The translations under genes were made by a program, and so were the position numbers. From positions 114,561,439-114,625,438 of the forward strand of contig OZ024742.1 of NCBI GenBank assembly GCA_964016885.1: a stretch of 64,000 bases of DNA, in the 5' to 3' direction. This DNA is from Eledone cirrhosa (lineage: Eukaryota > Mollusca > Cephalopoda > Octopoda > Eledonidae). The notes below the pieces were generated by a model. It did no database searches. It was not told the DNA's origin and worked only from the letters and a program-made list of their open reading frames with translations. Shown here one piece after another: positions 25,201-35,809 of the stretch. The first letter of the stretch is position 1; every line of letters starts with the position of its first letter.

Positions 25201-25633
25201 TGCCGTCAGCCGAGCTTGTCTGAGATGCGCGCAGAGCGACGAAACCGGCGTGCACGCACTCGTTCAGTGCCCGAGCATTGCTGACTTGTGGAGCTATGTC
25301 GAACAGTTGTTGTCGCGTGTGGGACTGATCCGGTTGTCGACTGAGTCCATTGTGCAGATGGTCTCGCCGTCTTCCTTTAAGAAGGAAGGGCAAGCGGTTT
25401 TCATCTGCTTGGTGGCCATGGCGAAAGAGATTGTGTGGTGGACAAGGTTAAAAGGGTTAAAGACAGACACTTTCCTCTTAGGCGAATCCCTAATTAACTT
25501 TTTCAAGTTTCACTTGAAGAGGAACATCAGGGCGGAGAGGCAAGTGCTGCCTTCTAGCAAGTTTGTTGAAAGGTGGGGGAATGTAGCGATAATGGTCCGA
25601 GTGAACGGAACCAATCTCAATATACGTCTGTAG
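22271..25633 (+). pseudogene. LINE copy 1 ORF2 (endonuclease, RT, C-terminal Cys/His), broken
   Basis: Starts MAVPLRIGIINARGL. APE endonuclease motifs follow in order: VVAISETRIS, GGGVAVLFRR, VAVYAPTGAG and VGDWNGILDARC. The final Asp-His motif reads YRAHTF, where copies 2 and 3 have YTDHKF, so a catalytic Asp is lost. RT motifs follow: RGKSPGSDGLPYELYA (23614), LINLDQSKAFNRVDH (24000), SVRQGCPLSSLLYVLALEP, and AYADEVTVVV (about 24303) instead of the usual YxDD. The C-terminal part (25085-25633) has LAWQCYRGALPVRDKLYRHG and CLRCAQSDETGVHALVQCP, a zinc-binding-like segment seen in Tx1-type LINEs. Several stops and frameshifts separate the pieces. Confidence 0.85.
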
Positions 25634-26153
25634 TTTGAGAGATGGAAAAATTGAGAGAGGACACTTGCCCTGGTGGTCAGTGTGGCCGTGGTCTTTTGTG
25701 TGGTTTTAGCAACGAGTAACCCTCGGATTTTTCCCCCTATTGGTGAATTTTTCTTTGTTTCAATTTTCATTTTTACTGTTTATATATATATATGTATCTA
25801 TGTCCTTTTTTTTCTTTTCTTATATAAATAATAAAAATATTTACACGCACAAAACCCTCATCGCACCGTCCTGTACCGTCCTATGACGTCTGTAATGTTT
25901 TTCTTGATGTCAGCCCTTGGGGCCAATAAAGAAATCATTATTATTGTTATCATCATTAATATTATTATTATTATTATTTTTGAATGCTATGGTTGACAGA
26001 GGCTCGGCTCTGTATGGTATTGTAAATTTTGACCGCTATAACAATTGTAAATTGTTTAAAACTTTAACCAACTTGTAGACAAAAACACCATCCTCCTCGT
26101 GAGAGGGGTCTTTCTGCCCGTTATTTAGCCCTTCGGGGTTAAATAGCCGCTTA

Positions 26154-27454
26154 TTGGGGTTTTGTGCCCAATATTTATTTAAAAAAAAACAAAACATGGC
26201 TACGAAAAAGAAGTTTCATAGGTCACTCTGTTGGTGTTGGTGCCCTCCTACTGCGGGCAAAATGTGTGAGGGTCAAACTGACCCACGTCCCCCCCGGGAT
26301 GGCCCCTTCTTGGCTGGCTGCGTCTGTCCTCGCCGGAATCGAGGACAAAACAACTGTAATGCAAGTACAGAAAAAAGTAAGAGAAGATTGGGGTCGGCCC
26401 CTTCCATTGAGATGTTAATCCAAACTAACCAGGAGTGCATCGAAGCTATCCCGGATGTGATAGACTTCGATAACAGCACTCAACTGCCCATAAGTGTTGA
26501 GGGCAAACGCCCGAAATGCTTTCGCTGTGGATCGAAGACTCGCCTCAGGGCCTTCTGCAACGAGAAGACCCCGAGAAAGGAGAAAACCCCCCTCCTTCCG
26601 AAACCGGCTCCACGGCTACCAGCAACAGGACAAGCGGCAACCAGAAACGATAGGTCCATGGCACCCATACCCACACACGGAAATCAAAAACAGCAGCAGC
26701 AGTGGAAGTATTAACAATAACAACAGCAATACCAAATGTAGCTGCAACAGAGACTCCAGTGCAAACATCACCAACAACAACAAGTGAAATAGTGTAGCTG
26801 CTACCCCTCCCCGACCTCTCAGAATCAGACATGGAGTGTGAGGTGGGAGAGGGATAGCAAAAGGTCGTAAGAAGGCACAAACGCAGAAGCAGCGCATCGT
26901 CGCCTTCGAAAAGGGAGGAAAGAGATGAAAAAAGGGTAAAGGCTACTGCAAAGAGACTCACAGCAGCAACACCACCAACACCATCACCACCCACACTAGC
27001 ATCACCATCACCACCGGCGACAACCCCACCGCCAACAACAACACCTTCAACACCACCACCACAAGCACCAACATCGCAAACACAACAACAAAACACACAC
27101 AACCAGCAACAACGACAAGAAAATAGCAGAACCACACCGCACCCCCAGAAAAACAAAGGCACGGCAATAAATACACACAACAAGAAACTAATGACTTACA
27201 GAATTGAACACACAGTAATTTCACAGCACGGCTACATAATACCAGCACCAATCAAAACGCCAACTAACATAAGACTGCTAAAAATAACACAGAAACAATA
27301 CACAAACATTAAAACGAAATTCCCCAACGCAGTTGGTGATTTCAGAGACCTAGGAGTGACTCTCAACCAGAGAGTATATCCGGACATACTCATAGAAGAG
27401 CCGTTACCAGCCGAAGGGACGATTCAACGGTCCCTTCACCAAACGATCAAGTGA
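26154..27454 (+). pseudogene. LINE copy 2 ORF1, deleted and frameshifted
   Basis: MATKKKF starts at 26196, then a junction joins it to the middle of ORF1 (CCCTCCTACTGCGGGC, 26243). In the other frame this reads RVKLTHVPPGMAPSWLAASV. CIEAIPDVIDFDNSTQLPIS and CFRCGSKTRLRAFC (zinc knuckle without its usual His) follow. A separate open piece at 27191-27454 ends RSLHQTIK just before ORF2. Low-complexity CAA/CCA repeats fill the middle. Confidence 0.7.
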
Positions 27455-27533
27455 AAAGGGATGGAAAAACCATCCTTCCTCTACGAAAAGTACGGTAAGT
27501 GGTCTTTCCCTTCTTTTCCACTCTATTTTAAAG

Positions 27534-30366
27534 ATGACCTCACTCAGAAGAGGCAGCATAAATGCGCGTGGCTTGGGGTCGTCATGGAAGAATGGTCACC
27601 TGCTCAACGACCTCAGGTCACTAAACATAGATGTAGTGGCCATCAGCGAGACCAGAATCTCCGAAGCAAGGTCCTTAGCAGCGATCTTCGGCGGCTACGA
27701 TGTGTACGCATCTCCCAGCCGTCCTGGATCGGGGGAGGAGTTGCTGTGCTTTTTCGGAGAGGTTTGGATCTCGCCATACGGGCCATCTTCCTGGACACAG
27801 AGGGTAAGTTGTTGGTGCCAGAAGTGACCAGCGGAGACGGGCAAACTTTCAGGCTAGTGGCCGTCTATGCCCCGACAGGTAAGCGCGGTCTTGTTTCTTC
27901 CGGCGCCTGGAGAACTTTCTTGGAACGTCACACTCTTCAGTGTTAGTGGGCGACTGGAACGGGATCTTAGATGCACGCTGGGACTGTGTGGGATTAGCGG
28001 ATAGGGGTGGAGGGTGCAAGAGTCTCACCAACCTGCTCAGGCGTTTTGAACTGTCTGACAGGTAACGATTGGATTTCCCTAATGTGCCAATGTGGACTTG
28101 AACAAATCGCATTGGGTCATCCAGATCATATTTAGATAGAGTATTTTGTAGGGAAATAGATAGGTCTAGCATCGGCTGTCCACAATTCAAGATAGTCAGC
28201 TACACGGACCACAAATTCGTGAGTTGTGTACTTGATTTAGATAGGCTACAAAGACGAGGACCCGGCTACTGGAAGCTAAACGCGTCCTTACCAGCGCGCA
28301 AGGCCTACATGGACCGGATTAGCGAACTAGTTATGCGGGCGTTGACGGGGGCCATCATCAACAACAAGTGTTGGTTTGCTCTGAAAAGAGCGATTAGAAT
28401 AGAATCCATTAGGTTTAGTAAGGCTTTAGCAATAGAGAAAAATAGAGCAGAGCGAGAACTAGTTAGAAAATTAGACGAGGCGCTTAGCGAAGGCATCGCG
28501 ACCGACGTGCTTGGGGCGAAATTGGCCCTTGACCCATTCTTCAATGCAAAGCACGAAGGCTGCGTTGTCAGATCTAGGGTGCGTGCTCTCAGACACGAGG
28601 GGACGAAAGCCGTTCAGTGGGCCCGAATGGCAGTGGCGTGTCGTAGAAACAAAGCCACGATCCGGTCTTTGGTGGACCACGACGAGCGCATGCTATTCGA
28701 TCCCCGGCAAATGTGTGAATCTTTTCAGCGACACTTCACTCAGCTTTTCGGGAGCAGCGGTGGGTCGGGTCGAGGGATGGACTTTAGTGTCAACCTCGAA
28801 GGACTGCCGCGGCTCTCGGCCGCTGAGGCGGAGTGTTACGAAAAGCCGATAACAACCGCTGAAGTACGGGAGGCAAAGTCTGGATGCACAAGGGGTAAAT
28901 CGCCTGGTTTGGATGGTCTGCCCTATGAGCTTTACGTACAGATGCCAGACTTGTTCGGAGGCCTCTTGGCGGACGTCTACTGCAACTGACAACAGAACGG
29001 GAGAATTGCCAGCTCTGTGAGCCGAGGAGCGGTGGCACTGCTGAGAAAGGATCCGAACAAGGGGGATAACATAGATAATTTCAGGCCCATAACTCTGCTA
29101 AACACAGAGTTCATTATTTTGGCCAACGTGCTAGCAAAGAGGTTGGCGCTTGTCGTTGGTGGTCTGGTGGGAGAGGCGCAGACATAAGACATTCCCGACA
29201 GATCCATCCACGACAACCTCAACCACATGAGATACATCGTAGAGATGGTAGCTAGGGAACCTGGTACTGGTGGGTCCTTGATCAATTTAGATCAGTCGAA
29301 AGCTTTCGATAGGGTCGACCATCGTTACTTAGCGGCAGTCCTGAGTGCGGCTGTCTTTGGGCCTGTCTTCAGAGGCTGGATCGCTGCCATGCAGAGCGAC
29401 ATCTGCTCTGTGGTGAGAGTGAACGGTCTCCTTTCGGAACCGTTCAACATCATGCGTTGGGTCCGACAAGGATATCCGCTCTCGTCCCTCTTGTACGTAT
29501 TGGGTCTCGAGCCATTACTGCACAAACTGGAGACGTTAGGGGCGTCCCGGGCGAACTAGGATGCCGAAGATCCGTGTCAGCATATGCGGACAATGTCACC
29601 GTAGTGGTGTCGAACGTGATCAGGTGTCGTCGCCTTTTGCTAGACACGTATTTCCCCAGCTCGTTTCCTTGACGGAGCTGCAGTCCTGGGTCAAGCGAAT
29701 ACGGAGAGGGGGCGCTTGGAGACTGGAATGTCTTCAGGCGCTCACAGCCCTCGACCAATCGGGCAATGTGATCTGTGGAAACTCCACCTCAGCGTTCTAT
29801 AGAGGATTAGTGGAGGGGAAGAGCGACGACGTACTTGGGGAAACTCTAGGCGTCGACGAAAATCAACTAGCCAATCTCCTCGGAAGAACTTTCGGGCCTG
29901 GACCTATGGACAACTTCCAGAAATCTCTGGCCTGGCAGTGCTACAGAGGAGCCTTGACAGTTCGGCATAAACTCTACTGGCATTGAGGTGCCGTCCGCCG
30001 GGCATGTCCGAGATGCGCGCAGGGCGACAAAACTGTCCTGCACGCACTCGTCCAGTGTCCGAAAATTACTGACTTGTGGGTTTATGTCGGGCACCTGCTG
30101 TCGCGTATAGGACGGATCCGGCTATCCTATGAGTCCATCGTGAGGATTGCCCCGCCCTGTTCCTTTAGCCGGGAAGGGCAGGCAGTTTTTATCTGTCTGG
30201 TGGCCATGGCGAAAGAGATAGTATGGTGGACACGTTTGAAATTTCATTTGAAAAGGAAAATCAGGGTAGAGAGGGAAGTGCTCTCTTCCCAGCATTTTGT
30301 TGAAAGATGGGTGAGAGAAGCAAGTATGGCCCGAATGAATGGGCCTTCTCTGAGTATGTGTCTGTA
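27534..30366 (+). pseudogene. LINE copy 2 ORF2, broken
   Basis: Starts MTSLRRGSINARGLGSSW. Endonuclease motifs VVAISETRIS, VAVYAPTG and VGDWNGILDARWD are spread over two frames. YTDHKFVS follows. A long open stretch at 28219-28989 covers the fingers with RGKSPGLDGLPYELYV. Then LINLDQSKAFDRVDH (29280) and AYADNVTVVV (about 29580), so the second catalytic Asp is Asn. Directly after this the thumb is deleted. The C-terminal part LAWQCYRGALTVRHKLYWH and CPRCAQGDKTVLHALVQCP is present. Compare copy 3, which keeps the deleted segment. Confidence 0.85.
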
Positions 30367-30608
30367 AATTAAAGGTGGAAAACTGGGAGAGGGCACTTGC
30401 CCTGGTGGTCAGGGCCACTGTGGTCTTTTAATGGGCTTTCTCCACAAATGTCCCTTGGAAGTCTCCCCCCCTATTGGGGAATTTTTCTTTGTTATTTTAT
30501 TTCAACCTCTGTTTTTTTACACGCAGAAATGCCCATTTGTACCGTCCTGTATTGTCCTGTACTGTCCTTAATGCCTACTTTATGTGAACCCTTGTGGTTA
30601 ATAAAGAA

Positions 30609-30610
30609 AA

Positions 30611-30665
<55 letters not shown>

Positions 30666-30676
30666 ATTATTATTAT
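30609..30676. repeat. (ATT)n tract, tail of copy 2 and site of copy 3
   Basis: About 65 bp of ATT trinucleotide, the longest of the (ATT)n junctions in the array. Copy 3 starts immediately after it, inside ORF2. Confidence 0.95.
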
Positions 30677-33466
30677 AGATAGGTCTAGCATAGGCTGTCC
30701 ACAATTCAAGATAGTCAGCTACACGGACCACAAATTCGTGATCTGTGTGGTTGACTTAGTTAAGCTTCATAGACCAGGCTACTGGAAGCTAAACGCGTCA
30801 TTAACAGTGCGCAAGACCTACGGAGACCGGATTAGCGAACTAGTTAAGCGGGCGTTGACGGGGGCCATCGTCAATAACAAAAGGTGGTTTGCTCTTAAAA
30901 GAGCAAATAGAATAGAGTCCATTAGGTTTAGTAAGGCTTTAGCAATAGAGAAAAATAGAGCAGAGGGAGAACAAGTTAGAAAATTACACGAGGCGCTTAG
31001 CAAAGGCTTTGCGACCGACGTACTTGCAGCAGCGATATTGGCCTTTGACCAATTCTTAAATGCAATGCACGAAGGCTGTGTTGTCAGAGCTAGAGTGCAT
31101 GCTCTCAGAAACGAGGGGACGAAAGCCGTTCAATGGGCCCAAGTGGCGCAGGCGCGACGTGGAAACAAAGCCACGGTCCGATCTTTGGTGGACCACGACG
31201 GGCGCATTTTACTCGATCCCGGGCAAATGTGTGAAGCTTTTCAGCGACACTTTGCTCAGCTGCTCGGGGGCACATGTGGGCCGGATCAAGGGATGGACTT
31301 TAATGCCTACCTTGACGGACTGCTGCGGTTCTCGGCCACTGAGGCGGTGTGTTGCGAAAAGCCGATAACAGCCGCTGAAGTACGGGAAGCAATGACCGGC
31401 TGCGCAAGGAGTAAATCGCCTGGTTTAGATGGTCTGCCGTATGAACTTTATGCACAGATGCCAGATATGTTCGGAGGCCTCTTGGCGGACGTCTACTGCA
31501 TTTGCAACAGAACGGGAGAATTCCCAGCTCTGTGAGCTGAGTAGCGGTGGCGCTGCTGAGAAAGGATCCGAACAAGGGGGATAACATAGGTAATGTCAGG
31601 CCCATAGCTCTGCTAAACACAGAGTTCTAGATTTTGGCCAAAAAGCTAGCAAAATGGTTGGCGCTTTTTCGTTGGAGGTTTGGTGGGAGAGGCGCAGACA
31701 TGCGCCATTTCCAAAAAATCCATCTACGACAACCTCCACCTCAGGTGATACATCGTGGAGAGGGTAGCTAGGGAACCTGGCACGGGTGGGTCGTTGATCA
31801 ATTTAGATCAGTCGAAAGCTTTCGATAGGGTCGACCATCCTTACCTAGCGGCAGTTCTGAGGCCGGCTGGCTTTGGGACCGTCTTCAGAGGCTGGATCGC
31901 TGCCATGCACAGCGGCATCTGCTCTGTGGTGAGAGTGAACGGTATCCTTTCGGAACCGTTCAACATCATGCGCTCGGTCCATCAAGGATGTCCCCTCTCG
32001 TCCCTCTTGTACGTATTGACCCTCGAGCCATTACAGAACAAACTGGTGACGATGAGTGGGCTCCCGCCTGAATAAGGATGCGGAAGATCCGTGTCAGCAT
32101 ATGCGCACTATGTCACCGTAGTGGTGTCGAACGCTAAACACATCGAGGCGATCGGCGCTACACTAAAAGAATACGAAGCGGGGAAAGGAACAATGATCAA
32201 CTAGGAAAAGTCGGTGGGGCTGCAGCTCGGCACCTGTAGAGGCAGGTCCATGCCATCCAACACCGTCGTCGGCCGCTAGACGGAAGGACCGGTTAAATTG
32301 CGAGGAGTCTGGTTCGGTCCGGACCTCCAGACGGACAACAACTGGGATGGGGTGACTAGTAGGGTGGCTTTTCTCACCCAGAAATGGGCGGAGGGGAAGA
32401 TATTCCTGAAAGGTCGAGTGGAGGTGGCTAACGCGTAAATCGTGTCCGTCATCTACTACCGCCTGACCGTCGTGCCTTGTCCTAAGCCTCGCCTGACTAC
32501 GCTGGAGCGTTTGCTTCTTAACTTTTTGGGGAAGGGACGCGCTCCGATGGTCAGGAGGTCCATCTGCTATCAACACCCGCTACGTGGAGGGCAGGGCTTG
32601 CCGTGGCTGATGATGCGCAGACATGCGCTCTGGCTACGACATCTCCACCTCTTCCTCGACGGTGATCAGGTGTGGACGCCGTTTACTAGACGCGTCTTTC
32701 CCCAGCTCGTCTCCTTGACGGAGCTGCAGTCCTGGGTTATGCGAAGACCAAGAGGGAGCGCTTAGAGACTGGAATGTCTTCAGGCGCTCACAACCCTCGA
32801 CCAATCGGGCAATGTGATCTGTGGAAACTCCACCTTGGCGTTCTATAGAGGACTATTGGAGGGGAAGAGCGACAACGTACTTGTGGAAACTCTACGCGTC
32901 GACGAAAATCAACTAGCCAATCTCTTCGGAAGAACTATCGAGCCGTGCACTATAGACAACTTCCAGAAATCCCTAGCCTGGCAGTGCTACCGAGCAGCTT
33001 TGCCAGTTCGGGATAAAGTCTACACGCATGGAGGTGCCGTCAACCGGGCATGTCCGAGATGCGCGCAAGACGACGAAACCGTCCTGCACGCACTTGTCGA
33101 GTGTCCGATCATTGCTGACTTGTGGGTTTATGTCGAACACCTGCTGTAACGTGTAGGACGGATCCAGCTGTCAGCTGAGTCCATCGTGAGGATTACCCCG
33201 CCCTCTTCCTTTAGCCGGGAAGGGCAGGCAGTTTTTATCTGTCTGGTGGCCATGCCGAAAGAGATAGTATTGTGGACACGTTTGAAAGGGCTGAAGACGA
33301 GCACTTACCTCTTCGGTGATGCCCTGATTACCTTTTTTAAATTTCATTTGAAAAGGAAAATCAGGGTAGAGAGGGAAGTGCTCTCTTCCCAGCATTTTGT
33401 TGAATGATGGGTGAGAGAAGCAAGTATGGCCCGAGTGAATGGGCCTACTCTGAGTATGTATCTGTA
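30676..33466 (+). pseudogene. LINE copy 3 ORF2 fragment (RT and C-terminal part)
   Basis: The open frame at 30594-31535 reads from within (ATT)n into YTDHKFVICVVDL and onward to KSPGLDGLPYELYAQMPDM. LINLDQSKAFDRVDH (about 31798), SVHQGCPLSSLLYVLTLEP, and AYAHYVTVVV (about 32095) follow, so the YxDD pair is destroyed. The thumb missing in copy 2 is here (VGLQLGTCRGRSMPSN, GRVEVANA). C-terminal LAWQCYRAALPVRDKVYTHG and CPRCAQDDETVLHALVECP end at about 33466. Several stops. Confidence 0.85.
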
Positions 33467-33735
33467 AATTAAAGGTGGAAAAATGGGAGAGGGCACTTGC
33501 CCTGATGGTCAGGGTCACTGTGGCCGTTTAATGGGCTTCTCCACAAATGTCCCTCGAAAGTCTCCCCCTATTGGGGAATGTTTCATTGTTATTTTTTATT
33601 ACATCCTCTGTTTTTTTTTACACGCAGAAATGCCCATTTATACCGTCCTGTATTAACCTGTACTGTCATTAATGTCTACTTTATGTAAACCCTTATGGTT
33701 AATAAAGAAAGCATTATTATTAATATTATTATTAT
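30676..33735 (+). mobile_element. LINE copy 3, 5'-truncated
   Basis: Begins TAGATAGGTCTAGCATAGGC, equal to the end of the endonuclease domain in copy 2 (about 28158), directly after the (ATT)n tail. It runs to a 3' UTR ending ATGGTTAATAAAGAAAGC and (ATT)n at 33712-33735. Very close in sequence to copy 2. 5' truncation is usual when reverse transcription stops early. Confidence 0.85.
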
Positions 33736-34303
33736 TGGTCTGAACGGACGTCTTTTTGCTCGCTCTCGTAAGTCTATTTATTTACCTGTCAAATCTTATT
33801 CATTCCATTTTTTGTTGTTGTCTAATGGATATAAACCCTTTGGTCTGTGAAGGTGAAAGTATAATAATTTTGGCCTTTTGGCCCAAATATTTGAACTTTT
33901 TTACATCATAAAAAATTATCGAAAAAGAAAAAAAAACGCCCCCAGCCATATGTCAAACACCACCACAAACAAAGACAGCAATCACAACAATACTGAGAAC
34001 TCTAATTTTGAAAAAAATGACTGTAACAGCGACAACCAAAATACAGATAACAGAAAAAAAATGACAAATGCAACAACAATATTAACACCACTAAAATGAA
34101 AACAAATTGCGAAAAACTCCAACAGCAACAATACCAACTGCACCGAGAACAACAAAATCGGCGGTACCAAAAATATAACCAACTGCAACAGTGACAACAA
34201 CCACAACACCAACAAGAACAACGACAACAACAACAAATCCACCAACGACAACAAGAACAAAACTTTTGCTGCGGCAGCACCCAGAAAGAGTCCATGCTTC
34301 ATC

Positions 34304-35028
34304 ATGGACCTCTCGAACAAAGATGAAAAGTTGGCCCAGGCCTGGAAGCTTATCAAGCAAAAGCAAACCTGGGTCAACTTAACTGTCCCTGTAGAAGCTA
34401 TTGAAGCAGTGGAGTGCAGAACGGTGCATTACAGATGCTTCTCAGCAGAAACCAAGAGCGCAGCTTTAATTTCACAAGCAGATGTCGAGGTCTCGCTGAG
34501 GCGCATCAGGGATGACACCGAATACATAGCGAGGTGCAGACAATACGGCACCATGTCGGTGCTGTTTAATCAAAAGCCCTCGCTGAGAAACATTTTATGA
34601 CACCTTGCAAAGCCAGCAATTTGATAGTGTACCACTCCGACATTCCCAGAATACCACCAGGAGTTGACATGTGGTGGCTTCTGGGATGTGTGATTGTGGA
34701 GGGGACGGATATCGCCCCGATAGAAGTAACAAGAACTGCCAGAGAGTACTGGTCCGGGATTGACCTGGAGATGCCTCTCCAGATTAGGCCAGAGAATGTC
34801 AAAACAATCCCGGATCACATCCGTCTTCAGAATGGGACGATCATTCATATTATGAGTGAGGGCAAAAGGCCGCATTGTTTCGTTTGTGGGGGAAAAAACC
34901 CATTTGCGAGACTTTTACCCGCAACTGCTAAAAGATACAAGGGGTCGAACGACTGCACTGCGCCCGACGCCAGGGTGAGGACCACACCAACACCAGCACC
35001 GGCAAAACACCAGCAGCAACACCAATAG
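34304..35028 (+). pseudogene. LINE copy 4 ORF1 (zinc knuckle), frameshifted
   Basis: MDLSNKDEKLAQAWKLIKQK begins at 34304, preceded by a CAA-rich leader. SLRRIRDDTEYIARCRQYG follows. A frameshift near 34600 leads into GVDMWWLLGC, NVKTIPDHIRLQNGTI and GKRPHCFVCGGKNPFARLLP, a partial zinc knuckle. This copy keeps the ORF1 N-terminal part that copy 2 lacks. Role inferred: RNA binding in the LINE particle. Confidence 0.7.
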
Positions 35029-35809
35029 AAAGACGATCACCAACAATGACCACACAGGGCCGAAACGAGGAAAGTTGCACCCCCCCCCCCTCCCGAACAA
35101 ACACATACATCAATACACAGACACAGACACACTTACAGACACAGAACCCTCATCTACCAGTAGTGACGGTGAGGGAAAACCAAAATCCACAAAAATACAA
35201 TAAAGGAAGAAACACAAAAAAAAAAATCAACGAAGCACAAAAACACCCACAGTAAAAAATACAGACACCACCCACGCAATAATCTCCCTAATAAACCAAC
35301 ATCAACACCATCATCAGCATCACCAGAATCCCCCCAAACTCAAACAACCTAAACAGACGCAAGAACAAATACACACACAAACATATTAAACCAAGGACAC
35401 CGCACTCACAACAAACACAGACACAACCAAAACCACACTGCAAAACCATCACCACCACAGCCACGCAAACAAATAACATCACACCAACAAAACAGACAAA
35501 CTTCGTGCTCATCAGGAGAGCCAACAAGGAACTGATGGCCCTCGTAGCACGAAGTGAAGAAATACAAAAAAGGGGAACATTTTTAAGTCGCACACATTTC
35601 GCGCGCCGGAAGATTTGTTACTGGTGCGAATGTCGCTCGATTTATACAAAGAGATACGAGACAGCTTTCCTCGGGACGTGGGAACTCCGAACGTAAAACC
35701 TACTTCAAGACTTTTAAAGGGGTTCCCAAAAGAAACCCCACCAACTATGGAGGTCGACTTCACAAGAGATCGGAAGGTAAGTAAACCTTTCCTCTCTCAT
35801 TTAATCTGC

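Larger units (their letters stand above)
19637..25981 (+). mobile_element. LINE copy 1 (L1/Tx1-like, two ORFs), nearly full length
   Basis: Begins just after an (ATT)n tract (19608-19636). It holds a CAA/AAC-rich 5' region, an ORF1 with zinc knuckle, and ORF2 from 22271. The 3' UTR ends GGGGCCAATAAAGAAATCA and then (ATT)n at 25935-25981. Four other copies of the family follow in the same orientation. Both ORFs are interrupted. Confidence 0.85.
25982..30676 (+). mobile_element. LINE copy 2, full-length with internal deletions
   Basis: Begins at the (ATT)n tail of copy 1 and ends CCCTTGTGGTTAATAAAGAA followed by (ATT)n (30609-30675). It has an ORF1, an ORF2 from 27534 and a 3' UTR like its neighbours. 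Relative to copy 3 it lacks about 530 bp of the RT thumb region (junction near 29620) and about 60 bp near 30240. Confidence 0.85.

Noticed and set aside
26545..27183. Minus-strand 212-codon Val/Cys/Gly-rich frame
   Set aside because: Antisense shadow of the CCA/CAA repeats in LINE copy 2 ORF1.
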